Source: Streptomyces gelaticus (GTDB taxonomy: Bacteria > Actinomycetota > Actinomycetes > Streptomycetales > Streptomycetaceae). Taken from it: a stretch of 64,000 nt of DNA. The position numbers were made by a program, and so were the translations under genes. The notes under the pieces are model-generated. The model worked only from the letters and a program-made list of their open reading frames with translations. It had not been told where the DNA came from and made no database searches. The stretch is from the NCBI RefSeq assembly GCF_014649535.1, contig NZ_BMTF01000007.1, forward strand, positions 186,001-250,000, in the 5' to 3' direction. Shown here piece by piece: positions 24,773 to 32,164 of this stretch (positions within the stretch are counted from its first letter, which is position 1; the number at the start of each line of letters is the position of its first letter).

Positions 24773-25729
24773 ATGCGAAAAGCCTTGAGTAAGAGCGTGC
24801 TGATTATGGCGGCGACGTCAGGGATCCTGACCGCAGCCGGTGGATACGCGTTCGCGGATGCCTCCGCCGACGGCGCGGCCGTCGGTTCGCCCGGCGTCGG
24901 CTCGGGCAACAATGTGCAGGTGCCGGTGCATGTGCCGGTCAATGTGTGCGGCAACACAGTAAATGTGGTCGGCCTGCTGAACCCTGCGTTCGGCAACAAG
25001 TGCGAGAACAAGGGCGGCTCCGGCAGCGGGGGCCAGGGGGCGAGCGCCGCGGGCGGCGCGAGCCAGTCCCCCGGTGTGCTGTCCGGCAACAACGTCCAGG
25101 CCCCCGTGGACGTTCCGGTCAACGTGTGCGGCAACACCGTCGATGTCGTCGGTGTGCTGAACCCGGCTGCTGGGAACACGTGCACGAATGAGGAGGGGCC
25201 GGGCGTCGAGCCGCCGGTGGTCGAACCTCCGGTGGTCGAGCCGCCGGTAGTCGAGCCCCCCGTGGTCGAACCGCCAGTGGTCGAACCGCCAGTGGTCGAA
25301 CCCCCCGTGGTCGAACCTCCGGTGGTCGAGCCGCCGGTAGTCGAGCCGCCGGTGGTCGAACCCCCCGTGGTCGAGCCGCCGGTAGTCGAACCTCCCGTGA
25401 TTGAGCCTCCCGTGGTCGAGCCGCCGGTAGTCGAGCCGCCGGTCACTCCCCCCGTGACACCCCCGGTGGTCACGCCGCCCGTGGTCACGCCGCCCGTGGT
25501 CACGCCGCCCGTGGTCACGCCGCCTGTGGTGACGCCCCCGGTCACGCCCCGCACCGATGAACCGCGGACCGGCATCGAGCCCAAGGGCTCCCCCGGGGAC
25601 ACGTTCACCACCGGGCAGCTGGCGCACACCGGTGCCGACGCCAACCTGGGGCTGGCCGGCGGAGCCGCCGCGGCCCTGGTGCTGGGTGGAACCATGCTGG
25701 TCCGCCGTACCCGCGCCTCGAAGAGCTGA
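24773..25729 (+). CDS. Long chaplin with two chaplin domains, a VEPPV stalk and a sortase signal
   Basis: A 318-residue cell-wall-anchored protein. Order: signal peptide (1-28, GYAFA site); chaplin domain 1 ([19 protein letters not shown]...GNKC, about 38-78); Gly/Ser linker; chaplin domain 2 ([19 protein letters not shown]...GNTC, about 98-138); a stalk of 16 VEPPV units followed by TPPV-type units (about 145-260); then LAHTG (LPXTG-like), a hydrophobic segment and the RRTRASKS tail typical of sortase substrates. It matches the ChpA-C class, which anchors shorter chaplins to the wall. ATG 24773 follows AAGGGG. Confidence 0.94.
   Translation: MRKALSKSVLIMAATSGILTAAGGYAFADASADGAAVGSPGVGSGNNVQVPVHVPVNVCGNTVNVVGLLNPAFGNKCENKGGSGSGGQGASAAGGASQSPGVLSGNNVQAPVDVPVNVCGNTVDVVGVLNPAAGNTCTNEEGPGVEPPVVEPPVVEPPVVEPPVVEPPVVEPPVVEPPVVEPPVVEPPVVEPPVVEPPVVEPPVVEPPVIEPPVVEPPVVEPPVTPPVTPPVVTPPVVTPPVVTPPVVTPPVVTPPVTPRTDEPRTGIEPKGSPGDTFTTGQLAHTGADANLGLAGGAAAALVLGGTMLVRRTRASKS
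25205..25444 (+). repeat. Sixteen tandem 15-bp units encoding VEPPV
   Basis: Sixteen in-frame 15-bp units (gtc-ga[ag]-cc-N-cc-N-gt-N pattern), differing mainly at third codon positions, with one Ile for Val at unit 14. They are followed to about 25548 by five or six threonine-containing TPPV units. Synonymous variation shows the array is not freshly amplified. Confidence 0.9.
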
Positions 25730-25762
25730 TCGGCGCGGTCGACAGCTAGCGGACCGAAAAGA

Positions 25763-25804
25763 AGCGGTCCGTTGTCACAGTCGGGGCTGTGACAACGGAC
25801 CGCT
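25763..25804 (+). terminator. 18-bp perfect hairpin after the long chaplin
   Basis: Arms 25763-25780 and 25787-25804 are perfect complements around a 6-nt loop (TCGGGG). It is one of the strongest terminator hairpins in the window. Confidence 0.9.
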
Positions 25805-25907
25805 GTCGTTCGACTCGGGCCGGCTCATGACCCGGGCGAGCCCCGCGCGGTCCGGGCAGGCGCGATCTCGGCGGCCTCGACCGCGTCCAGGCAACGCATC
25901 GGGGCAG

Positions 25908-25927
25908 GACATCATACGTCAGATGTC
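25908..25927. promoter_or_regulatory. Palindromic operator GACATC-N2-ACGT-N2-GATGTC upstream of fadR-type gene
   Basis: The 20-bp site GACATCATACGTCAGATGTC is symmetric at every position outside the two N2 blocks. A 17-of-20 match lies at 30710-30729 before the DapA-like gene. It is located 67 bp before the regulator start, consistent with autoregulation. Confidence 0.7.
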
Positions 25928-25994
25928 AGATGCCTTGATAGCGTGGGAACGTAGCTGGACAACCGAGAGGGGTCGAGAGGTGGGGAGTTCACAT

Positions 25995-26762
25995 ATGCCC
26001 GGCGCGAAGCCCGGCCGGCGGCTGCTCCGGCAGGAAGTGGTCGAGGGCATCAAGCGCTACATCCTCGAAGAGCGACTCCGCCCCGGGGACCCGCTTCCCA
26101 CCGAGCCGGCCCTGTGCGAGGCACTCGGCGCCAGCCGCTCCAGCGTCCGCGAGGCGGTCAAGATCCTCGACGCGCTGGACATCGTGGAGGTGCGTCACGG
26201 GCACGGCACCTACGTGGGCCGGCTGAGCCTGTCGGCCCTGGTGGAGAGCCTGGCCTTCCGCGGGCTGCTCTCCCCCGACGACGACTTCCAGGTGATGGCC
26301 GACCTCGTCGACGTACGCGAGCTCTTCGAGCGCGGGACGGCCGACCGGATCGTCTCGCTGCTCAACGAGGAACAGCTCGAAGAGCTGGACGGCCTGGTCG
26401 CGACGATGCGCAGGACCGGCGCCCAGGACGGGCACGGCTTCGTGGACGCGGACCGGGCGTTCCACGCGCTCCTGGTGGCGCCGCTCGGCAATCAGTTGAT
26501 CGGCCAGCTCTCGATGGCCTTCTGGGACGTGTACTCGATCGTCGCGCCGCATCTCGACGGATTCACTCATGCCGATGAGACGGCCACGATCGCGGCCCAC
26601 CAGAACATCGTGGACGCCGCGCGGGCCGGGGACGTCACCGGCTTCATGAAGGCGCTGAGCGAGCACTACGCCCCGGTCCGCCGCCGGATCTCCGAGGCCC
26701 GCGCACGCGACAGCGCGCTGGACCGGCGTCCGGCGAATCGGGGCCGCCGGTCAGGCCCTTGA
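25995..26762 (+). CDS. FadR/GntR-family transcriptional regulator
   Basis: A 255-residue repressor-type protein. Winged helix at residues about 10-75 (LPTEPALCEALGASRSSVRE, then AVKILDALDIVEVRHGHGTYV). C-terminal FCD domain with DVRELFERGTADR and DADRAFHALL, carrying the Asp/His metal-ligand pattern of the family. The ATG at 25995 follows GGGGAG; a GTG at 25980 is an alternative. The palindrome upstream is repeated before the DapA-like gene at 30.8 kb, which makes that gene and the decayed ROK kinase its likely targets. Confidence 0.87.
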   Translation: MPGAKPGRRLLRQEVVEGIKRYILEERLRPGDPLPTEPALCEALGASRSSVREAVKILDALDIVEVRHGHGTYVGRLSLSALVESLAFRGLLSPDDDFQVMADLVDVRELFERGTADRIVSLLNEEQLEELDGLVATMRRTGAQDGHGFVDADRAFHALLVAPLGNQLIGQLSMAFWDVYSIVAPHLDGFTHADETATIAAHQNIVDAARAGDVTGFMKALSEHYAPVRRRISEARARDSALDRRPANRGRRSGP

Positions 26763-27028
26763 CGGCCGCCGGGAGGACTGCCCAGGGTACGTGCGCCGTC
26801 CGGAGCCCGACCGATCGAACCGGCACAGAACGCCGTGTTCATCGACCACTGGGACGACTGGCCGAACGGCAACGGCGGCCAGGTCCCGCTGCCACTGCGG
26901 TGACGGGCTCAATCCCGATGAGCGGGGCCGTCACCGGCGCCTCGCGTTCCCGTTCCGCACCGGCCCGCACGGGTGCGACGATGAGGGCGGCCAGCACCTC
27001 CCGGAGCATCGGAACAGGCGGTAGCACG

Positions 27029-27766
27029 GTGACAGTGACGCGTTTACGCATCGGGGTGGTCGGCGGCAGCATCGCCGGCTGCGCCATGGCGATCGCGGGG
27101 GCGCGGGCCGGGGCGGACGTCACCGTCCACGAGCGCAGCGACGGCACGTTGCAGGACCGGGGTTTCGGCATCGTCATCCCTCCGCCTCTCCATCAGGAGC
27201 TGGTCGCGGGCGGGTACCTGGGTGCGGACATGCCGACGGCGCCGGTCGCCACCCGGGTCTGGCTCGCACGGGCGCCGGGGCGGCGGACGGCGCGTGAGCT
27301 GGCGCGGCAGCAGGCGCCGGTGGCGGCGTGCAACTGGGGTCTGCTGTGGCGGGCGTTGCGCGCCAACGCCCAGGGCGGCACCTACCACCGCGGTCGGCCT
27401 GTCGGCTCCGTCGGGCGTGCGGCCTCCGGCGGCGCCCTGATCCGTACCGCGGACGGCGAGCGGGAGTACGACATCGTCGTCGGGGCGGACGGGCACCGCT
27501 CCGTCACCCGCGAACTGCTCGCCCCCGGGGTGCGGCCGGTTCCCGCCGGGTACCTGGTCTGGCGGGGCACGATCCCGGCGACCGCCCTGAGCGAGCGTTC
27601 CGCCGAGGGGGCCCGCCTGGTCGGCCTCGGCCGCAGGCTGGGGCGCGCTTTCGTCGAGAACACGCCCGACTGGCCCGCGCTGGGGCCCGCCGAGGTGGAG
27701 GCGCTGAGCCGGGCCGCGCTGGACGGCGACGACAGCTATCTGTACGGCAGCGTCCAGCGACAGTGA
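27029..27766 (+). CDS. FAD-dependent monooxygenase, C-terminally truncated, with a TTA codon
   Basis: A 245-residue flavoprotein fragment of the aromatic hydroxylase type. The N-terminal FAD motif is RIGVVGGSIAGCAMAIAGA and the second, GD-type motif is VVGADGHRSVTRELL. Family members are near 400 residues; this ends at DDSYLYGSVQRQ before the substrate-binding half is complete, so it may be inactive. The sixth codon is TTA (27044-27046), which in Streptomyces requires the bldA tRNA. Start GTG 27029 is tentative (GTG 27035 is possible). The 266 bp upstream (26763-27028) contain a short startless frame ending IDHWDDWPNGNGGQ that I cannot identify. Confidence 0.6.
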   Translation: MTVTRLRIGVVGGSIAGCAMAIAGARAGADVTVHERSDGTLQDRGFGIVIPPPLHQELVAGGYLGADMPTAPVATRVWLARAPGRRTARELARQQAPVAACNWGLLWRALRANAQGGTYHRGRPVGSVGRAASGGALIRTADGEREYDIVVGADGHRSVTRELLAPGVRPVPAGYLVWRGTIPATALSERSAEGARLVGLGRRLGRAFVENTPDWPALGPAEVEALSRAALDGDDSYLYGSVQRQ

Positions 27767-27788
27767 CGGGCCGGGTCGCGGGACCGGT

Positions 27789-28481
27789 TCAGCGGCCGGG
27801 CCGTGCGGACGGGGCCGCCCCGGCGGTCAGCGCGGTCATGTCCACGATCCGGTCGGCCGCTTCCGCCACGGCCGGGTCGTGGGTGGCGACGACCGTGACG
27901 CAGTCGTCCTGGTGGGTGCGTTCGGCCAGGAGCGCCGCCAGTTCGCCGGCTTGCGAACGGTTGACGGCCGCCGTCGGTTCGTCGATCAGCAGCAGTTTCG
28001 GGGAGAGGAAGAGCGCACGGGCCAGGGCGACGCGCTGGCGTTCGCCGCCGGAGAGCTGTTCGGGGCGGTGGCGCAGGCGATGGCCGAGACCCACCCGGGT
28101 CAGGGCCTCCTCGGCGCGGGAGCGGTGCGCGCGAGGGCGCCCGCCACCTATGTACACGGCGGCGAGCAGCTGGTCGGCGGCGGCCAGTCCGGAGAGCAGA
28201 TTGCCGCTCTGGAACATGTAGCCGATCCGTTCCCGGCGCGCCGAGGCGCGCCGGGCGTCGGAGAGTGCGGCGAGATCCTCGCCATCCAGCAGGACCTGCC
28301 CGGCGGTGGGCCGCAGCAGCGCGCCCGCGACGGCGAGCAGCGTGGACTTGCCGGAGCCCGACGGGCCGACGAGGGCCGTCATCCGGCCGGGTGCGAAGGT
28401 TGCCTCGAGACCCTCGAAGACGGTGGCACGGGCGTCGGCGCGGCCGAACTCGACAGTGACGCCGGTCAGTTCGAGGCTCAT
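27789..28481 (-). CDS. ABC transporter ATP-binding protein (MacB/LolD type)
   Basis: 230 residues. Walker [13 protein letters not shown] near residue 40, signature LSGGERQRVALARAL near 145, Walker B LLLIDEPTAAVN, and switch His in VATHD. The segment FQSGNLLSGL between Walker A and the signature is the Q-loop. It forms a transporter with the FtsX-type permease whose stop codon overlaps its ATG (ATGA). The substrate is unknown; the family often exports peptides or lipids or acts in mechanotransmission. Confidence 0.9.
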   Translation of the reverse strand: MSLELTGVTVEFGRADARATVFEGLEATFAPGRMTALVGPSGSGKSTLLAVAGALLRPTAGQVLLDGEDLAALSDARRASARRERIGYMFQSGNLLSGLAAADQLLAAVYIGGGRPRAHRSRAEEALTRVGLGHRLRHRPEQLSGGERQRVALARALFLSPKLLLIDEPTAAVNRSQAGELAALLAERTHQDDCVTVVATHDPAVAEAADRIVDMTALTAGAAPSARPGR

Positions 28482-29602
28482 CGGTTTGCTCCCAGCATGG
28501 TCAGCGGATCGGCTTCGGTGACCCTGCGCAGGGTCAGGGCGGTGCCCGCGAGGCCGACGGCCGCGACGGTGCACATGGTGCCGGCGAGGGTGATGGCGGG
28601 CAGGCTGAACGGCACCTGTTCGCCGACCAGCAGCCCGACCGCTCCGGCGAGCACGGCGCCCGCCGCGGTGCCGAGGACGACGACCAGGGCCGCCTGGAGC
28701 ACGGTGTGGGCGAGGAGCCGGCTGCGGGAGGCACCCAGTGCGCGCAGCAGGGCGAGTTCGGGCTGCCGCTGCACCGTCCACACGGCGAAGAAGGCGCCGA
28801 CCACGAGCGGCGCGATCAGATAGAGGAAGACCTGGATCGAGGTCATGGTGACGCGCTCGCCGGTGTAGCCGGGGGCCGCCTCGTACGCCTCCTCCTTGGT
28901 GAGGGTGGTGGTGGAGTGCCGCGCATCGAGGGTGGCGGACGAGGTGCCGGCCGGCGGGGTGCGCAGGGCCAGGGCACTGAACTGGTCGGGGATCACGGCT
29001 GCGGCGGAGGCCGGGGCGCCGGGAGTGCTGAAGCGGATGCGCTGCCAGGTCTTCAGCGGGACGTAGGCGACAGGCACATGGCCGTAGCTGGAGCGCTCGG
29101 TCAGCCCGGTGACGCGCAGTTCGATGCCGAGCCGGTCGATGGCGAGGGTGTCGCCGACGCGTACGCCCTCGTCGGCGAGCTTGGCGGACATCACGATGCT
29201 GTCCGCCGCCGCGTCGGCGAGGCCGTCGCCCTCGGTGACCGCGGGGTCGAGGAAGGAGTCGGGCTCGACGCCGAAGGCGGCGAGGTCGACCTCGGCGCCG
29301 CGGTCCGTCGTGCCGCGGGTGATGGAGACACCCAGTGGGGTCGCTTCGACGCCGGCGTCCGCGCGCCAGGCGGCGGCGGTCTTCTCGTCGAGGAGGCTGC
29401 GGGCGAACTGGTCGGACCGGGCGTCCGAGGAGAAGACCAGCTGCGCGGCCGGAAGACGGCGCAGCGCGGAGATGGTGTCGTCGCCCAGGCCGGTGGTGAA
29501 GCCGGAGACGATGCCGACGAGTGCGGCGACGAGCACCACGACGGACCCCATGAGCAGAAAGCGTCCTCGGGCGGCGCGCAGCTCCAGTAGAGCGAGGAAC
29601 AC
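28478..29602 (-). CDS. FtsX-like ABC transporter permease
   Basis: 374 residues in the MacB/FtsX layout: one N-terminal membrane segment (about 17-38), a large extracytoplasmic domain (about 45-240), then three membrane segments (about 258-278, 304-330 and 335-358). The RALGASRSR motif after the second segment is typical of FtsX permeases. GTG 29602 follows GAAGGGAAC. It is divergent from a TetR gene with two palindromes between. Confidence 0.88.
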   Translation of the reverse strand: MFLALLELRAARGRFLLMGSVVVLVAALVGIVSGFTTGLGDDTISALRRLPAAQLVFSSDARSDQFARSLLDEKTAAAWRADAGVEATPLGVSITRGTTDRGAEVDLAAFGVEPDSFLDPAVTEGDGLADAAADSIVMSAKLADEGVRVGDTLAIDRLGIELRVTGLTERSSYGHVPVAYVPLKTWQRIRFSTPGAPASAAAVIPDQFSALALRTPPAGTSSATLDARHSTTTLTKEEAYEAAPGYTGERVTMTSIQVFLYLIAPLVVGAFFAVWTVQRQPELALLRALGASRSRLLAHTVLQAALVVVLGTAAGAVLAGAVGLLVGEQVPFSLPAITLAGTMCTVAAVGLAGTALTLRRVTEADPLTMLGANR

Positions 29603-29625
29603 GGCGGTTCCCTTCGATGGATCGA

Positions 29626-29650
29626 TGTTAGGGACGGTGTGTCGCCAACA
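29626..29650. promoter_or_regulatory. Palindromic operator TGTT-N3-GAC-N5-GTC-N3-AACA
   Basis: A dyad-symmetric 25-bp site 23 bp upstream of the permease start and 67 bp upstream of the tetR start. Its size and position fit a TetR-family operator controlling both directions. Confidence 0.6.
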
Positions 29651-29658
29651 TAGATGAT

Positions 29659-29675
29659 GGGGACGCGGCGTCCCC
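29659..29675. promoter_or_regulatory. Perfect palindrome GGGGACGC-G-GCGTCCCC in the same intergenic region
   Basis: Two 8-bp arms around a central G. It could be a second operator or an RNA hairpin in the tetR leader. Confidence 0.4.
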
Positions 29676-29717
29676 AAGTGGGGGTCGACAGGGCGCCGGG
29701 GCTTCTAGACTGGGCCG

Positions 29718-30308
29718 GTGCCCAGGATCAGAGCCGCCACGGTCGCCGAGCACCATGCCCAGCAGCGGCTGGCCCTGGTGCGGGCCGCCCGTGAGCTGCT
29801 GGAGGGCGGCGACGCCGAGGCCGTGACCTTCACCGCGGTCGCCAGGGCCACCGGCCTCGCCCGCAACAGCGTGTACAAGTACTTCCCCGGCCGCCCCGAA
29901 CTGCTCGCCGCGGTCGTCGAGGACGCGATGCCCCGCTGGACCGACGCCATCCGGTCCGGCATGGCGGCAGCCGGTACGCCCGAGGAGAAGATCGCCGCCT
30001 ATGTGTCGTCCCAGCTGGAGCTGGTGCGCGGCGGCGAGCACCGAATAGCCCAGGCACTGGCCGGGGTACAGGACGCGACGGTGGTGCGGGAGAGCGCGGC
30101 ACAGGCCCACCGGGAGCTGCTCACCCCGCTGATCGGCGCGCTGCGCGAGCTGGGCGAGGAGGATCCGCGGCGTACGGCCCTGCTCCTCCAGGGAATCGTC
30201 AACGCGGCCACGACGGCGATCGAGAACGGCGACGATCCCCGGGCGGTGACGGACCGGGCGGTCCGGATGGCCGTCACCGCGATCACCGGGGCGGCGCCGG
30301 GGCGGTGA
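29718..30308 (+). CDS. TetR/AcrR-family regulator
   Basis: A 196-residue repressor. HTH at residues about 15-60 (VRAARELLEGGDAEAVTFTA then VARATGLARNSVYKYFPGRP), followed by a helical ligand domain. GTG start at 29718. Divergent transcription from the ABC transporter and the palindromes between suggest it represses the transporter and itself. Confidence 0.85.
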   Translation: MPRIRAATVAEHHAQQRLALVRAARELLEGGDAEAVTFTAVARATGLARNSVYKYFPGRPELLAAVVEDAMPRWTDAIRSGMAAAGTPEEKIAAYVSSQLELVRGGEHRIAQALAGVQDATVVRESAAQAHRELLTPLIGALRELGEEDPRRTALLLQGIVNAATTAIENGDDPRAVTDRAVRMAVTAITGAAPGR

Positions 30309-30347
30309 GGGACCGGGGCCCGCGCCCGGCTACCGGACCGGTGACGG

Positions 30348-30641
30348 TTACAGGCGGGCACGGATGCCGTCGAAATTGGTGCACATGACACGCACCGCGC
30401 GTTCGCCGTCGGCCGTCGCGGCCGTCGCGGCCGTCGCGACGATCTCGTAGTGCCGGGCGCAGCCGGCCAGGGGGTCCTGATGGCCGTCGTCGAGAGCTTC
30501 GCGCACCGCCGTCCTGCCGGCCCCGAAGAGCTCCATCGGCTCCGCCCCGGCGGGCAGCGCGTCACGGGGGCCGAGTCCGCGTTCCAGGATCAGTTGCTTG
30601 AGTCGGCGCACCACACCTTGGGTCATGGCGGGGCGCGCCAT
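30348..30641 (-). pseudogene. GntR/FadR regulator with in-frame internal deletion
   Basis: The 97-codon frame joins a GntR start (MTQGVVRRLKQLILERG...RTAVREAL) directly to an FCD C terminus (CARHYEIVATAATAATADGE, then RAVRVMCTNFDGIRARL). About 130 residues expected between them, including the recognition wing and most ligand-binding helices, are missing. The DNA-binding helix itself is degenerate (LPAGAEPMELFGAGRT). A threefold repeat of GGCCGTCGC (about 30412-30440) encodes the ATAATA run. It is unlikely to work as a normal regulator. Confidence 0.65.
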
Positions 30642-30665
30642 GACCTGGCGAGGTGCGATGGCCCC

Positions 30666-30696
30666 TTGACCGGTCACAGGAGCGTCCGTCTATGGT
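30666..30696 (+). promoter_or_regulatory. Promoter TTGACC-N19-TATGGT for the DapA-like gene
   Basis: Good -35 and -10 hexamers with a slightly long spacer. The predicted start near 30703 falls just before the operator at 30710-30729. Confidence 0.55.
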
Positions 30697-30709
30697 GAGC
30701 CGGACATAG

Positions 30710-30729
30710 GACATCTTACGTCTCATGTC
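30710..30729. promoter_or_regulatory. Second copy of the FadR-type operator
   Basis: GACATCTTACGTCTCATGTC matches 17 of 20 bases of the site at 25908-25927, keeping GACATC, TACGTC and ATGTC. Lying just downstream of the predicted transcription start, it is placed for repression. Confidence 0.7.
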
Positions 30730-30790
30730 TCGATCCGTTCGGCTGCCTCGGGCCACGGATCGGCGCAACGACCGAGCTGGAGCCCTCACC

Positions 30791-31750
30791 ATGTCCCTGA
30801 CCTCACCGCTGCACGGCGTCGTCCCACCGGTCTGCACCCCGCTCGACTCCCGGGGGGAGGTCGACACCGCGTCCCTCGCCCGGCTCGTCGAGCACCTCAT
30901 CGACGGCGGTGTGCACGGGCTGTTCGCGCTCGGGTCCACCAGCGAGGTCGCGTACCTCACCGACGAACAGCGCGCCACGGCACTGGAGACCGTGATCGGC
31001 GCGACCGACGGCAGGGTTCCGGTGCTGGCCGGTGTCATCGACACCACCACCGCACGGGTCGTCGAGCACGCCCGCTCCGCCGCCGGGCTGGGCGCGGACG
31101 CCCTGGTCGCGACCGCCCCGTTCTACACCCGCACCCACAGCAAGGAGATCGCCCAGCACTTCCGGCGGCTGCGCACGGCGGTCGACCTGCCGCTGTTCGC
31201 GTACGACATCCCGGTCGCCGTGCACAGCAAGCTCTCCCCCGCGCTGGTGCACGAGCTCGCCGAGGACGGCACGCTGGCCGGTCTCAAGGACAGCAGCGGC
31301 GACGAGGGCGGGCTGCGGCGCCTGATCGGCGGGCTGGGCGGCCGAGCGGGCCGCGCGAGCGGCCCGGCACCGCACTTCAGCATCCTCACCGGCTCCGAAC
31401 TCACCGTGGATGCAGCCCTGTTGGCCGGGGCGGACGGTGTCGTGCCGGGCATCGGCAATGTCGACCCGGCCGGTTACGTACGGCTCTACGACGCCGCGCG
31501 GGCCGGGAACTGGGAACTGGCCGCGCGGGAACAGGGGCGGCTCGTCGAGCTGTTCGCCATGGTCGACGCCGGTCCGGAGGCCGACATGGGCCGCAGCTCC
31601 TCGGCGCTCGGCTCCTTCAAGGCGGCGCTCCAGCTGCTCGGCGTCATCGCCTGCGGTGACACGGCCTTCCCGCAGATCCAGCTGAGCGCCGAGTCCGTCG
31701 CCCTGGTTGCCCGGCGCCTGCGCGCCGCCGGTCTGCAGCCGGTCCGATGA
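30791..31750 (+). CDS. DapA/NanA-family aldolase or lyase
   Basis: A 319-residue TIM-barrel lyase. The Schiff-base Lys is in LAGLKDSSGD, the Tyr in LFAYDIPV, and the phosphate/carboxylate loop in LFALGSTSEVAYLT. Members act on pyruvate-derived substrates: dihydrodipicolinate synthesis, N-acetylneuraminate or keto-sugar cleavage. Its coupling to a ROK sugar kinase remnant (ATGA overlap) and the FadR-type operator favour a sugar-acid catabolic role over lysine synthesis. ATG 30791 was chosen over the frame start at 30725, which lies inside the operator. Confidence 0.82.
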   Translation: MSLTSPLHGVVPPVCTPLDSRGEVDTASLARLVEHLIDGGVHGLFALGSTSEVAYLTDEQRATALETVIGATDGRVPVLAGVIDTTTARVVEHARSAAGLGADALVATAPFYTRTHSKEIAQHFRRLRTAVDLPLFAYDIPVAVHSKLSPALVHELAEDGTLAGLKDSSGDEGGLRRLIGGLGGRAGRASGPAPHFSILTGSELTVDAALLAGADGVVPGIGNVDPAGYVRLYDAARAGNWELAAREQGRLVELFAMVDAGPEADMGRSSSALGSFKAALQLLGVIACGDTAFPQIQLSAESVALVARRLRAAGLQPVR

Positions 31751-32130
31751 GCGAGGGCTCCGGGCCGTCCGCCGCCGGAACGGGTGCCGCGGTGACCGGG
31801 TTCGACCTCGGCGGTACGAAGAGCGCCGCCGCACTCCCCAGCGCCGACGGCGCGCTCCTGGCCCGGCCCACCCCGGCCCGAGGCGGCGCGGCGGCCGTGC
31901 CGGACGCCCTCGCCGGAGCGGCCGCGGCCGTCGATCCGTAGCGACGGGCCGCGGCGCTCGGCATCGCGGTGGCCGGCGTCGTCGAGCCCCGTACCGGTAG
32001 GTCACCAGCGCCACCGACTCCATCCGCGGCCGGGCCGGCACCGCCCCGGGCGCCGGCCGCACCGGTTACCCGGCGGCCTGCGACAACGGCGTACGCGCCA
32101 CGGCGGGCCCGGAACTCGCCGCGGCAGGTA
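31747..32130 (+). pseudogene. ROK-family sugar kinase, decayed
   Basis: The start overlaps the upstream stop (ATGA) and reads TGFDLGGTKSAAALPSADG, the ROK ATP-binding motif. An in-frame TAG stops it at 31939-31941; beyond this AAALGIAVAGVVEPRTG continues the ROK pattern, then a frameshift near 32000 gives VTSATDSIRGRAG and NGVRATAGPELAAAG before similarity ends. The C-terminal half with the zinc and sugar-binding motifs is missing. At least two disabling changes plus truncation make function very unlikely. Confidence 0.75.
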
Positions 32131-32164
32131 CAAGGATGGGCTCACTGCACCCGTCGGCCGGACG

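Noticed and set aside
24589-25695. Minus-strand frame with long TTGGS-type repeats
   Set aside because: It is the reverse complement of the VEPPV repeats in the long chaplin; no start context or family.
30410-30440. Threefold GGCCGTCGC repeat as a possible regulatory or CRISPR-like array
   Set aside because: Only three contiguous 9-bp units without spacers; a coding microsatellite in the GntR remnant.
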